DNA of 64,000 nucleotides, from contig NZ_JACHEO010000001.1 of NCBI RefSeq assembly GCF_014201505.1, forward strand, positions 186,001-250,000. Direction: 5' to 3'. Below the pieces are notes generated by a model, which was not told the origin of the DNA, ran no database searches, and saw only the letters and a program-made list of their open reading frames with translations. The position numbers and the translations under genes were made by a program. Shown here piece after piece: positions 26,083 through 35,201 of this stretch; within the stretch, counting starts at the first letter, position 1, and the number at the start of each line of letters is the position of its first letter. This stretch comes from Desulfoprunum benzoelyticum (GTDB taxonomy: Bacteria; Desulfobacterota; Desulfobulbia; Desulfobulbales; Desulfocapsaceae).

Positions 26083-26782
26083 ACTCGAAAACATCCAGGC
26101 CGGGTATGGGAATATCCTGGCCATCAAGGATATCGATCTCGAGATCAACGAAGGGGAGATCATCACCCTGATCGGCGCCAATGGGGCAGGGAAGAGCACG
26201 ACCCTGATGACCATTTCCGGCATCGTGCCGAGCCGCTCCGGCAGAATTCTTTTCGACGATCGGGAGATCCAGCGGAAAGAACCTGATGAAATCGTGCGAC
26301 TGGGGATCTGCCAGGTACCCGAGGGCCGCCACATCTTCCCGGAACTGACGGTGCAGGAAAATCTCGACATGGGGGCCTTTCTGCGCCGCGATAAAAAGGA
26401 GATCAAACGCGACATCGACTACGTCTTTTCTCTCTTTCCGATCCTTGCCGAGCGGCGGGGGCAGGATGGGGGGACGTTGAGCGGCGGTGAGCAGCAGATG
26501 CTGGCGATGTCGCGGGCCTTGATGGCCCGGCCGCGGCTGCTCCTTCTCGATGAGCCTTCGATGGGTCTGGCCCCGCTCGTGATCAGACAGATCTTCGAGA
26601 TCATCAAACAGATCAATGCCGAAAACCGGACCACCATTTTCCTGGTCGAACAGAATGCCAACCAGGCGCTGCATATTGCCCACCGGGGCTATGTCATCGA
26701 AAACGGCCGGATCGTATTTTCCGGAAAGGCTGAAGAACTCCTGAAAAACACCGATATCCAGAAGGCCTATCTCGGCATCTGA
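26069..26782 (+). CDS. livF: Branched-chain amino acid ABC transporter, ATPase LivF
   Basis: A 237-residue ABC ATPase. Walker A is GANGAGKSTTLMTISG, the signature is LSGGEQQMLAMSRALM, Walker B is LLLLDEPSMGLAP and the switch histidine is replaced in the usual LivF manner by FLVEQNAN. The ATG codons at 26069 and 26075 and the GTG at 26063 all lie within the livG tail; AGGTG at 26061-26065 favours 26069 or 26075. This closes the transporter operon. Confidence 0.94.
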   Translation: MSMLKLENIQAGYGNILAIKDIDLEINEGEIITLIGANGAGKSTTLMTISGIVPSRSGRILFDDREIQRKEPDEIVRLGICQVPEGRHIFPELTVQENLDMGAFLRRDKKEIKRDIDYVFSLFPILAERRGQDGGTLSGGEQQMLAMSRALMARPRLLLLDEPSMGLAPLVIRQIFEIIKQINAENRTTIFLVEQNANQALHIAHRGYVIENGRIVFSGKAEELLKNTDIQKAYLGI

Positions 26783-26824
26783 GTCCCTTGGCAGCATCCC
26801 CTGAATGACGTGTTCTCCGGCCAA

Positions 26825-26854
26825 TTGCCGGTAACTGACGGCAAGACTTTGCCG
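26825..26854 (+). promoter_or_regulatory. Mutually exclusive hairpin elements between livF and the oxidoreductase gene
   Basis: TTGCCG (26825-26830), CGGCAA (26839-26844) and TTGCCG (26849-26854) form two alternative six-pair stems sharing the middle arm. The second TTGCCG also serves as the -35 box of a candidate promoter. This could be a small attenuator or just a repeat; stems are short. Confidence 0.3.
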
Positions 26855-26877
26855 GTCGAAAACTGAGATTATATATA
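26849..26877 (+). promoter_or_regulatory. Putative promoter ahead of the oxidoreductase-lpxB genes
   Basis: TTGCCG at 26849-26854, a 17-base spacer and TATATA at 26872-26877. The predicted start site falls only about 7 bases before ATG 26891, which would give a very short leader with no ribosome site, so the message would be nearly leaderless. Confidence 0.4.
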
Positions 26878-26890
26878 AGTGAACAACGCA

Positions 26891-27877
26891 ATGAAGAATA
26901 TCAGAGCAGGTGTGATCGGGGTCGGCTATCTCGGTCGATTCCACGCCCAGAAATATGCGGCGATGGACGGGGTCGAACTCGTCGGCGTCGCCGATATCGA
27001 TCCCCGGCAGGGACAGCGGGTCGCCGAAGAATGCAGGTGTACATACTACGACGACCATCAGGCCCTGTTGCAGGAGGTCGATGCGGTATCGATTGTCGTG
27101 CCCACCAGCCTCCATCACCGGATCGCCTCGGACTGTATCGTCGCCGGGGTCGATATCCTGCTCGAAAAGCCGATGACCGTCACCCTCGCCGAGGCCGACG
27201 ACCTGATTGCCCGCTGTGCCGAGAAAAACCTGGTACTCCAGGTCGGGCACCTCGAGCGCTTCAATCCGGCGATTGTGGCGCTGGAGCCGTATCTCAGCCT
27301 GCCGGTCTTCATCGAGAGCAACCGGCTCTCGACCTTCAAGAACCGTGGCGTCGACGTCGACGTCGTCCTCGACCTGATGATCCATGATATCGACATCATC
27401 CTCAACATCATCCAGTCGCCGCTGCAGTCGATCCACACCGCCGGGGCGCCGGTGGTGACCGCCACCACCGACATCGCCAACGCCAGGCTGATCTTTGAAA
27501 ACGGGGCGACCGCCAACGTCACCGCCAGCCGGATTTCGCGCACCAACGTCCGCAAGATGCGGATATTCCAGCCGGGATCCTATATCAACGTTGATTTCGC
27601 CCAGAGAAAATTCATGACCATCACCCTGACCGATGAACTGCTCGAATCGGGAATGCCGCGCCAGGATATCCATGTGCATTCGTTTGCGGCCGGCGATGCG
27701 TTGCGCAGCGAGATCGAACACTTCATCGGCCATGTCCGCAACCGCACCCGGCCGCTGGTGTCGGGACATGAAGGGCGCCGGGCCCTCGAAGTGGCCCTGC
27801 AGGTCATGGCGCAGATCCGGGAACACAAGGATCTCGAGGTCTTCCGCAAAGTCTCTGAAGTCTTTGGGAAACAATGA
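26891..27877 (+). CDS. Gfo/Idh/MocA family oxidoreductase upstream of lpxB
   Basis: A 328-residue NAD(P)-dependent sugar oxidoreductase. The N-terminal Rossmann motif is [16 protein letters not shown], the cofactor and substrate motif is [16 protein letters not shown], and the catalytic region includes [16 protein letters not shown]. The gene abuts lpxB (4-base overlap). In other Desulfobacterota a similar gene sits between lpxI and lpxB. A related enzyme, GnnA, oxidises UDP-GlcNAc at C3 for amide-linked lipid A; this could be the role here, but no gnnB or lpxA is adjacent. ATG 26891 is taken; a GTG at 26879 would add four residues. Confidence 0.82.
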   Translation: MKNIRAGVIGVGYLGRFHAQKYAAMDGVELVGVADIDPRQGQRVAEECRCTYYDDHQALLQEVDAVSIVVPTSLHHRIASDCIVAGVDILLEKPMTVTLAEADDLIARCAEKNLVLQVGHLERFNPAIVALEPYLSLPVFIESNRLSTFKNRGVDVDVVLDLMIHDIDIILNIIQSPLQSIHTAGAPVVTATTDIANARLIFENGATANVTASRISRTNVRKMRIFQPGSYINVDFAQRKFMTITLTDELLESGMPRQDIHVHSFAAGDALRSEIEHFIGHVRNRTRPLVSGHEGRRALEVALQVMAQIREHKDLEVFRKVSEVFGKQ

Positions 27878-29034
27878 CGATGGAGGTAATGATCGTCGCC
27901 GGCGAGGCCTCCGGCGATCTTCATGCCGCCAATCTGCTGCGGGCCATGCAGCGGCAGGATTCCAGTCTCGCCTTCTGTGGCATGGGTGGCAATGAACTGG
28001 CGGCCGCCGGCATGGAGATCCTCTTCGACGCGGCGAAGGTTTCCGTCGTCGGCCTTACCGAGGTCTTTTCCCATCTCGGCGATATCATCGCCGCCCAGAG
28101 CACCCTGCGCCGCCGGCTGCAACGGCGGCCGCCGGCCCTGCTGATCATCGTCGACCTGCCCGATTTCAACCTGTGGCTGGCAAAAAAAGCCAAAGTCCTC
28201 GGCATCCCGGTTTTTTACTACATCACCCCGCAGGTCTGGGCCTGGCGCAGCGGCCGGGTCAAGACTATCGGCGACCGGGTCGACAAGGTCGGGGTGATCC
28301 TGCCGTTCGAAGAGCAGTTCTTCCGACAGCGGGGAGTTAATGCCCACTATGTCGGCCACCCCCTGCTTGATTCCGTCAGCGTCAGGATGACGCCGGAACA
28401 ATTCTGTGCCAAACACGGCATTGCCCCGACAAGCCGACGGATATGCATTCTTCCCGGCAGCAGAAAGCGGGAGATCACCTGTCTGCTGCCGCGCTTTCTC
28501 GGGGCGGCACGGCTGCTGCAGCAGGCCGTGGCCGACGATCTGGTGTTCCTGTTGCCGCTCGCCTCGACCGTCAGCGCCCGGGATCTGTACGCCAACGGCC
28601 TGGCGGAGGCCGGCGATCTCGATGTCAGGATCATTGCCGATGAACGCTACGAGGTCATGGCCGCCAGTGACATGGCAATGGCCGCCTCCGGCACGGTGAC
28701 GCTCGAACTGGCGCTGCTCGACGTGCCGATGGTCGTCGCCTACCGATTTTCACCGCTGACCTATCGTCTCGGTCGCCTGCTGGTCAGGCTTCACCATTTT
28801 TCACTCGTCAATCTCATCGCCGGCCATGAGGTCGTGCCGGAACTGCTGCAGGATCAGGTGGAACCGGAACCCATTGCCGGGCTGCTGCAGCGGTTGCTCG
28901 ACGATGACGGCTACCGGCAGGGTATGATGTGCGGTCTGGCGGACGTCAGGAGGAGTCTCGGCGAGCACGGGGCATCGGAGCGGGCCGCCCGGCTGGCCCT
29001 GACCATGCTGCAGGAAGGAATGCAAAATGGATGA
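27874..29034 (+). CDS. lpxB: Lipid-A-disaccharide synthase
   Basis: A 386-residue peripheral membrane glycosyltransferase (GT19) that joins UDP-diacylglucosamine and lipid X. N-terminal [15 protein letters not shown], the [12 protein letters not shown] segment, YVGHPLLD and [10 protein letters not shown] are diagnostic, as is [14 protein letters not shown] near residue 270. It overlaps the oxidoreductase stop by four bases and its own stop overlaps the smr start, so the three genes are coupled. Confidence 0.96.
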   Translation: MTMEVMIVAGEASGDLHAANLLRAMQRQDSSLAFCGMGGNELAAAGMEILFDAAKVSVVGLTEVFSHLGDIIAAQSTLRRRLQRRPPALLIIVDLPDFNLWLAKKAKVLGIPVFYYITPQVWAWRSGRVKTIGDRVDKVGVILPFEEQFFRQRGVNAHYVGHPLLDSVSVRMTPEQFCAKHGIAPTSRRICILPGSRKREITCLLPRFLGAARLLQQAVADDLVFLLPLASTVSARDLYANGLAEAGDLDVRIIADERYEVMAASDMAMAASGTVTLELALLDVPMVVAYRFSPLTYRLGRLLVRLHHFSLVNLIAGHEVVPELLQDQVEPEPIAGLLQRLLDDDGYRQGMMCGLADVRRSLGEHGASERAARLALTMLQEGMQNG

Positions 29035-29323
29035 TGAACTGTTCGACGACGGCGAACCCGTCGAGGTGGAGATCAACGGGGTCCTCGATCTGCACGCCTT
29101 CTCTCCCAGGGATATCAAGCACCTGGTTCCCGACTATCTCGAGCTGTGCCATGCCGCCGGAATACTCCAGGTGCGGATCATCCACGGCAAGGGGATCGGC
29201 AACCTCAGGCGGACGGTGCATGCCATCCTCGCCGCCCACCCACTGGTCAAAAGCTACCGGTTGGCAGGTGCCGAGGCCGGGTCCTGGGGAGCGACCCTGG
29301 TCGATCTGCTGGATCGCAGCTGA
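29027..29323 (+). CDS. Small stand-alone Smr domain protein
   Basis: A 98-residue protein that is almost entirely a Smr (MutS2 C-terminal) domain. The [11 protein letters not shown] and [12 protein letters not shown] segments hold the conserved D-L-H and H-G-K-G motifs linked to nuclease activity in this family. The acidic N terminus ([14 protein letters not shown]) is typical of Smr proteins adjacent to other domains. It overlaps lpxB by eight bases. The 3' end runs 77 bases into the antisense pseudouridine synthase gene. Confidence 0.85.
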   Translation: MDDELFDDGEPVEVEINGVLDLHAFSPRDIKHLVPDYLELCHAAGILQVRIIHGKGIGNLRRTVHAILAAHPLVKSYRLAGAEAGSWGATLVDLLDRS

Positions 29324-30170
29324 GCACATTTGCCGACCCGTCATTGTCGAGGGAGTAGCGGCGCTGCCGGCCGGTGAAGGGGCAGATGAAGGCCAGCGAC
29401 CAGGCGACCAGCTGCAGTTCGGCGCTGTCATTGCCGGCGCCATAGCGGCGGTCGCCGACCAGGGGGTGGCCGAGCGAGCTCAGATGACGGCGGATCTGGT
29501 GATACCTGCCGGTCTCGAGGACGATATCGACCCGGCTCGTCCCCCGCTCCGCGCAGATCTCCTGCACCGTCACCACGGTGCGGGAGGTCTTGCCGTCGAG
29601 CGGGGCGTCACAGACCATGACCTCTCCGACAGGACCGAGGATGCCGTGAATCTCGGCCCGGTATCTCTTTTCGATCTCCCGCGTCTGAAACATACGCGAA
29701 AGGGCAGCGGCGGCCGACCGGCCATGGGCCAGCAACACCAGGCCGCGCGCCTCCCGGTCAAGGCGGTGGAGAAGACGGGCGGCCGCCCCGATCTCCTTGA
29801 GTTTTTCCGCATGACGGAGCAGGGAACAGTGGTCGCCGAAACGGCTGCCCTGACTGAGAAGGCCTGCCGGCTTGTACCAGACGCTGTAGTACCGTTCGGC
29901 GGCCAGCAGGAGCGGTGGGGGCGGAGCGAGGGCGAGAATCGCCGGATCGTAGTACAGGGCGAGGTGGTCACCAGCACGCAGGGCAACGGCGGCCTTACGG
30001 ATACGCCGTTCTTTGCTGCCGGAGCGCTGCAGCCACACGGCCCCCTTGGCCATCGCCTCCTTGACCGCGGTCTTCGACAGACCTGTCGCCGCCGCCAACA
30101 GGTCAGGAGCGGTGGCGGTCGTCTCGGCGACCGTCAGCCGTGCAATAATGGGCGCCGGATTATTTGCCAA
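29247..30170 (-). CDS. RluA/RsuA-superfamily pseudouridine synthase
   Basis: A 307-residue pseudouridine synthase. The N-terminal 75 residues look like an S4-type RNA-binding region ([17 protein letters not shown]). The catalytic core has [12 protein letters not shown] and [16 protein letters not shown], with Asp138 as the nucleophile, and [23 protein letters not shown] near residue 235. The domain ends near RRYSLD; the last 25 or so residues are low-complexity (Pro, Arg, Ser) and overlap the smr gene tail to tail. The target uridine is unknown. Its start overlaps the stop of the molybdopterin-domain gene by 11 bases. Confidence 0.88.
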   Translation of the reverse strand: MANNPAPIIARLTVAETTATAPDLLAAATGLSKTAVKEAMAKGAVWLQRSGSKERRIRKAAVALRAGDHLALYYDPAILALAPPPPLLLAAERYYSVWYKPAGLLSQGSRFGDHCSLLRHAEKLKEIGAAARLLHRLDREARGLVLLAHGRSAAAALSRMFQTREIEKRYRAEIHGILGPVGEVMVCDAPLDGKTSRTVVTVQEICAERGTSRVDIVLETGRYHQIRRHLSSLGHPLVGDRRYGAGNDSAELQLVAWSLAFICPFTGRQRRYSLDNDGSANVLSCDPADRPGSLPRTRPRHLPTGSF

Positions 30171-31185
30171 AGCTGCAGGCAGGGTAATGACAGGTCGGAC
30201 AGTTGCGGCACAGGCCGCCGTGACCGAGGGCCGCCAGTTCCCGCCGCCCGATCGGTTCGCCGGTCAGGATCCGCGGCAGCACGAGATCGAGGACGGTGAT
30301 CTTGTGATACATGCCGCAGGCGGGAACGCCGAGAACCGGCACGTCACCGATCCGGCCGGTGAAGAACATCGCCCCCGGCAGCACCGGGCTGCCGTAGGCG
30401 GTGTCGACAGCCCCGGCGGCGAGTATGCCGGTCCGGGTGACATCGTCGGGGTCGACCGACATGCCGCCGCTGGTGACGATGAGGTCGGCGCCGCCTGCCA
30501 GCGCCCGGTTGATCGCCGCGGTAATGGCAGCCGGATCGTCGGGGGCGAACTCCACCGACTGAACGGTCGAACCGAACTGGTCGAGTTTCCGGCGCAGCAC
30601 CTCCTCGAAGCGGTCCTTGATCCGGCCGTAGTAGATCTCGCTGCCGGTGATCACCAGCCCACAGCGAGCCTGCCGCAGCGGCAGGACCTGGAGCACATGG
30701 CCGTCCCGGCCGGCGATCGCCGCCGCCTGGTCGACGACGGCGCGCAGACCGACGAGTGGAATGAGGCGGGTTCCGGCAATGATATCCCCCTCTTTGACCG
30801 GGGTGTTGTCATGCAGAGTCGCACACATGACCTCACCGAGGAGGTTGAACTGGAACAGGGTTTCGATGTTGACCCGCAGCAGTCCGTCCCGGGCCGCAGC
30901 GAGGGTGATTTTACCCTCGTCGGGGGCGGCATTCAACCGCACCCCCCGGCCGGCCAGGGCCTGGGCAAGGATGGCGGCCGCCTCGTTCTCGTGGATTTCG
31001 TCGGCTGTAAGCGACAGAATATAGATATGATCCTTGCCCAACCTTTTGAGGTGGGGAATGTCCTCGGCACGGATGATATGGCCTTTCTTGAAGGCGCTTT
31101 TCTTGTGGCTGTCCCGGACTATTTCAGTGATGTCATGAGGCAGGACCATGCCGACGGAATCCTCAACGGGGACTGTTTTCATCAT
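30160..31185 (-). CDS. Molybdopterin-binding (MoCF) domain protein with C-terminal cysteine cluster
   Basis: A 341-residue protein. Residues about 1-60 resemble the MoeA-type N-terminal region (VGMVLPHDITEI, FKKGHII). Residues about 170-310 are a MogA/MoaB/CinA-like MoCF fold with GLVITGSEIYYGRIKD, LIVTSGGMSVDPDD and VLGVPACGMYHK. The last 16 residues, [16 protein letters not shown], carry four cysteines spaced C-x2-C-x2-C-x4-C, which could bind an iron-sulfur cluster or zinc. The family is found in anaerobes as a molybdopterin-binding protein of unsettled function, possibly in metal insertion or cofactor sensing. No molybdoenzyme is in the window. The ATG at 31182 is an equal alternative start. 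Confidence 0.8.
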   Translation of the reverse strand: MMKTVPVEDSVGMVLPHDITEIVRDSHKKSAFKKGHIIRAEDIPHLKRLGKDHIYILSLTADEIHENEAAAILAQALAGRGVRLNAAPDEGKITLAAARDGLLRVNIETLFQFNLLGEVMCATLHDNTPVKEGDIIAGTRLIPLVGLRAVVDQAAAIAGRDGHVLQVLPLRQARCGLVITGSEIYYGRIKDRFEEVLRRKLDQFGSTVQSVEFAPDDPAAITAAINRALAGGADLIVTSGGMSVDPDDVTRTGILAAGAVDTAYGSPVLPGAMFFTGRIGDVPVLGVPACGMYHKITVLDLVLPRILTGEPIGRRELAALGHGGLCRNCPTCHYPACSFGK

Positions 31186-31211
31186 TTCAGCAACCGCCTT
31201 ACCTGAATCGA

Positions 31212-32489
31212 TCAGAGACAGCCGTCGGCCAGGCCGACGGGCAGGATGTTCTTGACATCGTAGATGACGGCATTGCCGCGGCAGAGTCGGCGGAAATCGG
31301 CGGCCTGCATGGCCACGAACTGCCGATGGGCGACGGCGACGACAATGCCGTCATAGCTCTGCTCTGACAGCGTGTCTGTCAGTCTGATCCGATATTCCCG
31401 CAGGGCCTCCGTGCCATTGACCCACGGGTCATGGACGTCGACGGCCATGCCGTACTCCTCCAGTTCGCCGATAATGTCGATGACCCTGGTGTTGCGCAGG
31501 TCCGGGCAGTTCTCCTTGAAGGACAGGCCGAGCACCAGAACCCTGGCCTTCGAGGTGTCGATCCCCTTGCGCGACATCAACTTGATCATCGACGCCGCGA
31601 TATGGTGCCCCATATTGTCGTTGACTCGTCGTCCGGCAAGGATCATATCCGGGTGGAAGCCGACCTCCTGGGCCTTGTGGGTGAGATAGTAGGGGTCGAC
31701 GCCGATGCAGTGGCCGCCGACCAGCCCCGGCTGGAACGGCAGAAAATTCCATTTGGTTCCTGCTGCCTGCAGCACTTCACGGGTGTTGATGTTCAGACGA
31801 TCGAAAATGAGGGCGAGCTCATTGACCAGGGCGATATTGACGTCGCGCTGGGTGTTTTCGATGACCTTGGCCGCCTCGGCGACCTTGATCGAACTGGCAG
31901 GGAAGGTGCCGGCGGTGACAATCGTTCCGTACAGTCGGTCAACGAAGTCGGCGATTGCCGGCGTCGATCCGGAGGTGATTTTGACGATATTGGGGAGCCG
32001 GTGTTTTTTGTCCCCCGGATTGATCCTCTCCGGGCTGTAACCGCAGTAAAAATCCGTATTGAAGACCAAACCGGAGATCTGCTCCAGCACCGGCACGCAG
32101 ACCTCCTCCGTCGCCCCGGGATACACGGTCGATTCATAAACGACGACATCACCTTTTTTCAGCACCGAGCCGACGGTTCTCGAGGCGCCGACCAGCGGTT
32201 GGAGATTGGGGCGTTTCGAGGCATCGATCGGTGTCGGCACCGCCACGATAAAGACATTGCAGCCGGCGATCGCCGCCGGATCGGTCGTGTAGCGCAGGTA
32301 CGGACAGGCGCGAAGCTCGTCCTCGCCGACCTCCAGTGTCGAGTCCCGCCCCTCCGCCAGTTCGGCGATGCGGGCGGTGTTGAGATCGAAACCCATTGTG
32401 TCGAAGTATTTTCCAAATTCAACGGCCAGCGGCAGCCCGACATAACCGAGGCCGATGACGGCAATCCGTGTCTGTTCGCGTGAAAGCAT
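31212..32489 (-). CDS. Nucleotide-sugar dehydrogenase (UDP-HexNAc 6-dehydrogenase, TviB/WbpO-like)
   Basis: A 425-residue NAD-dependent enzyme of the UDP-glucose/ManNAc dehydrogenase superfamily, oxidising a UDP-sugar twice to the uronic acid. N-terminal IAVIGLGYVGLPLAVEF binds NAD. The active-site cysteine is in GLVGGHCIGVDPYYL, and the C-terminal domain has VLVLGLSFKENCPDLRNT. The YSPERINPGD segment fits enzymes acting on UDP-GlcNAc or UDP-GalNAc (TviB, WbpO, Cap5L). No capsule cluster is adjacent, so the product's use is unknown, though other envelope genes lie nearby. Confidence 0.88.
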   Translation of the reverse strand: MLSREQTRIAVIGLGYVGLPLAVEFGKYFDTMGFDLNTARIAELAEGRDSTLEVGEDELRACPYLRYTTDPAAIAGCNVFIVAVPTPIDASKRPNLQPLVGASRTVGSVLKKGDVVVYESTVYPGATEEVCVPVLEQISGLVFNTDFYCGYSPERINPGDKKHRLPNIVKITSGSTPAIADFVDRLYGTIVTAGTFPASSIKVAEAAKVIENTQRDVNIALVNELALIFDRLNINTREVLQAAGTKWNFLPFQPGLVGGHCIGVDPYYLTHKAQEVGFHPDMILAGRRVNDNMGHHIAASMIKLMSRKGIDTSKARVLVLGLSFKENCPDLRNTRVIDIIGELEEYGMAVDVHDPWVNGTEALREYRIRLTDTLSEQSYDGIVVAVAHRQFVAMQAADFRRLCRGNAVIYDVKNILPVGLADGCL

Positions 32490-32581
32490 GGTAATTTCCG
32501 GTAAAGGGATGACGGTAACGGCAAAAAATCAGCAAAATACCGAGATGATGTTCAATGGTCTAGCCGGCACTTCAGAAAAAG

Positions 32582-33259
32582 TCAAACCCCTCGTGTCTGC
32601 TCGGGCCAGATGAGGGTATGCAGCTGCAGCTGCAGCCGGACGGGCAGGCGGTCCTGAAGAACGGCTGCGGCCAGGGCTGCCGGCGTTATCCGGCTGCGAA
32701 CCGGGGAAAAAAGCACGGGAGCATGGGTCGACAGATCATGTTCGCGTATAAAGTCCCTCGCAAACCGATAATCAAGCAGGCTGCTGACAACAAACTTCAC
32801 CTCCGTACCATTCGGTCTCTGGGCAGCCCGACGGCGAATCGCGGTCAGATTGTCCGGGAGCCAGGAGGCGGCCATGCCGCTGTCCGGACACTTGACATCG
32901 AGGATGACGTGAACACCGGCGGGAAGATCGGCGATCGGCAGGGAACCGTTGGTCTCCAGAAGAACGGTGCGGTTCCTGGCCACCAACCTGTCGAGCAACT
33001 GCAGGCTGCCGGCCTGCAATAAAGGCTCGCCGCCGGTCAGTTCGACCATGGTGGCCGGGTATTCATCAACAAAGTCAAGGAGACTGTCGATGGACACCTT
33101 GCGTCCGGGTTCCTCGTAGCTGTAGGCGGCGTCACAGTAGCTGCAGCGCAGGTTGCAGCCGGCAAGGCGGATGAACACACAGGGCATCCCGGCGAAGGTC
33201 GATTCTCCCTGGATCGAGTAGAACAGCTCCGACACCAGGAGCTGTCCATCACGGACCAT
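32582..33259 (-). CDS. queE: 7-carboxy-7-deazaguanine synthase (radical SAM)
   Basis: A 225-residue radical SAM enzyme that contracts carboxytetrahydropterin to 7-carboxy-7-deazaguanine in the queuosine pathway. The opening LVSELFYSIQGESTFAG is specific for QueE and the cluster motif is CNLRCSYCD (C-x3-C-x2-C). VELTGGEPLLQ and LETNGSLPI are typical radical SAM core segments. The start overlaps the queD stop by 11 bases. Confidence 0.95.
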   Translation of the reverse strand: MVRDGQLLVSELFYSIQGESTFAGMPCVFIRLAGCNLRCSYCDAAYSYEEPGRKVSIDSLLDFVDEYPATMVELTGGEPLLQAGSLQLLDRLVARNRTVLLETNGSLPIADLPAGVHVILDVKCPDSGMAASWLPDNLTAIRRRAAQRPNGTEVKFVVSSLLDYRFARDFIREHDLSTHAPVLFSPVRSRITPAALAAAVLQDRLPVRLQLQLHTLIWPEQTRGV

Positions 33260-33620
33260 AGTAGGTCAGGCCCGAGGAATCCGTTTCGAGGACGGTGACG
33301 CTGTACAGTGAGTAGCGGTCATGGGTGAGCGGTCCCTTGAGCTCGCTGAACAGAAATTTGGCGATATTCTCGGACGAGGGGTTGACGTCCTTGAAGATCG
33401 CCATGTTGTTGAGATCCCGGTGATCGAGTTTATCGATTGCCACTTTAACGATATTTTTCAATATCTTGAAGTCAATTCCCATGCCGAGCTCGTCGAGTTC
33501 GGTGGCGCGGACCGCAACTTCGACCTTCCAGTTATGACCGTGCGGATTTTCGCATTCTCCGGGATAATCGCGCAGATGATGGGCTCCGGCAAAATGGGTC
33601 TTGACGAATATGTCGAACAT
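33249..33620 (-). CDS. queD: 6-carboxy-5,6,7,8-tetrahydropterin synthase
   Basis: A 123-residue PTPS-family enzyme for the step before QueE. The zinc-binding histidines are in FAGAHHLRD and CENPHGHNWKV, the latter also carrying the active-site cysteine. VIDKLDHRDLNN and PSSENIAKFLF follow. CAGGAG lies eight bases before the ATG. queC, queF and tgt are not in the window. I looked for a preQ1 riboswitch in the leader and saw none. Confidence 0.95.
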   Translation of the reverse strand: MFDIFVKTHFAGAHHLRDYPGECENPHGHNWKVEVAVRATELDELGMGIDFKILKNIVKVAIDKLDHRDLNNMAIFKDVNPSSENIAKFLFSELKGPLTHDRYSLYSVTVLETDSSGLTYYGP

Positions 33621-33824
33621 TATGAACTCCTGGGGATTCTAAAGAGATTTATGAAGGGGGTGGTGACCGGTAAAATGTTATGGACAGATGAATGATTGAG
33701 CTTTATTTCATAGATTGAACGCGGCACACCGATTGCTTTTCAAGCATCGCAGCCGTGTTGCGTAGTTCAAAAAGAATATAGGTATTTGATTCGCTTTAGT
33801 CTAGCAGGAAAGGAGTAAAAGAGC

Positions 33825-35201
33825 ATGGCTTTTATTGCACCGTTGAAGGGGGTCCGTTTCAACACCGACAAGGCCGGGAGGCTGGACGACATCGTCACTC
33901 CACCCTATGACGTGATCAGAGAACAATCGGTCGAGGCGTTCCTGTCCAAAACGCCCTACAGCATGGTTCGTCTCGATATCACCAAATCCCCCGGGACCGG
34001 GGCTGCCGAGCGCAACAGATATGTGGCGGCGGCAGACCTCTTCAAGCAGTGGCGGGAGGAGGGAATCCTGATCCGTGACCAGGAGGAGGCCCTCTACCTC
34101 TATGAAACCAGGTACACCCTGCATTCGGGGAAAAACCTGGTGCGGCGGGGCCTGCTGTGCCTCGTCGGCCTGGCCGAATTTTCGGAAGGAGTCGTCAAGC
34201 CTCACGAACATACCTTCGACACGGTCATTGCCGATCGGCTGCAGCTGCTCCAGCACTGCAGCGCCCAGTTCAGCCAGATCTTTTCGCTCTACTCCGACCG
34301 CGACAACACGGTCATCACCCTGCTCGAAAGCGCCGACTCGGAGCCCGCCGGATCGGTCACCGATGCAGACGGCTGCGTGCACAGCATCCGCCGGGTCACC
34401 GATCCGACGGTCATCCGCCAGGTTCAGCTTTTTTTCAGGGATCAATCGCTGTATATCGCTGACGGTCATCATCGCTATGCCACCGCCCTCGGGTATCGCC
34501 GCTACCTGCGCGAGCAGAAGGGGCAGTTGCCGGAGACCCACCCGGCCAACCATATCATGATGTATCTCTGCCCGATGGAGGACCCGGGACTCTCGGTGCT
34601 GCCGACCCACCGCCTGCTGTACTGGCCCGGCGTGCTGAATGTGGACGAATTGACCACGCGGCTGCAGCCGGGATTTGATCTTCAGGAGATCCATGCCGGC
34701 AGCCGCGAGAGCCTGATCGAGGAGGCCCTGTCGCGGATGGATGAGATAGAGCGGCGGACGAAGGAAAAGTCATCAACGAGTTTCGGCGTGTACCATCCCG
34801 GAGAAGATCGCTGTTTCGTCATGACGATGAAAGATCAGGGATATGACCAATTCGAGATCGACGACCCGTGTCTGAAGGATCTCGATGTCGTCGTTTTGTC
34901 AGAACTCATCGTTAAGAAGTACTTTGGCCTTGACCACAAACGATGTGAAAACGAGAATCTCATCCACTTTTACAGTGATCCTGATGAAGCTCTCGATACG
35001 GCCGTCAAAGACAGTGCCGAAGATGATGACATCACGCCGCTGCTGTTTCTGATGAATCCGACCCGGGTCGAACAGGTCAAGAAGGTGGCCGACGCCAATC
35101 ACATCATGCCGCATAAATCCACGTATTTCTACCCAAAAATAATGACCGGGCTGCTCTTTTACCAGCTTGTCGACAACGAGGTGATCAACCGTCTTGATTG
35201 A
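33825..35201 (+). CDS. DUF1015 family protein
   Basis: A 458-residue member of the DUF1015 family. The start APLKGVRFNTDKAGRLDDIVTPPYDVI and the central SLYIADGHHRYATALGYRR are the family hallmarks. The DGHHR motif resembles the DGxHR motif of the ParB/sulfiredoxin superfamily, which hints at a nucleotide- or phosphate-dependent enzyme; that comparison is inference. The function of DUF1015 is not settled. AAAGGAG eight bases before the ATG is a clear ribosome site. The gene overlaps the following methyltransferase gene. The 204-base gap upstream separates it from divergent queD. Confidence 0.85.
   Translation: MAFIAPLKGVRFNTDKAGRLDDIVTPPYDVIREQSVEAFLSKTPYSMVRLDITKSPGTGAAERNRYVAAADLFKQWREEGILIRDQEEALYLYETRYTLHSGKNLVRRGLLCLVGLAEFSEGVVKPHEHTFDTVIADRLQLLQHCSAQFSQIFSLYSDRDNTVITLLESADSEPAGSVTDADGCVHSIRRVTDPTVIRQVQLFFRDQSLYIADGHHRYATALGYRRYLREQKGQLPETHPANHIMMYLCPMEDPGLSVLPTHRLLYWPGVLNVDELTTRLQPGFDLQEIHAGSRESLIEEALSRMDEIERRTKEKSSTSFGVYHPGEDRCFVMTMKDQGYDQFEIDDPCLKDLDVVVLSELIVKKYFGLDHKRCENENLIHFYSDPDEALDTAVKDSAEDDDITPLLFLMNPTRVEQVKKVADANHIMPHKSTYFYPKIMTGLLFYQLVDNEVINRLD

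Noticed and set aside
26048-27874. 608-codon minus-strand open frame
   Set aside because: Antisense to livF and the oxidoreductase; no family similarity visible.
33621-33824. preQ1 riboswitch upstream of queD
   Set aside because: The minus-strand leader lacks the short pseudoknot pattern and A-rich tail expected of preQ1-I, and nothing resembles preQ1-II.
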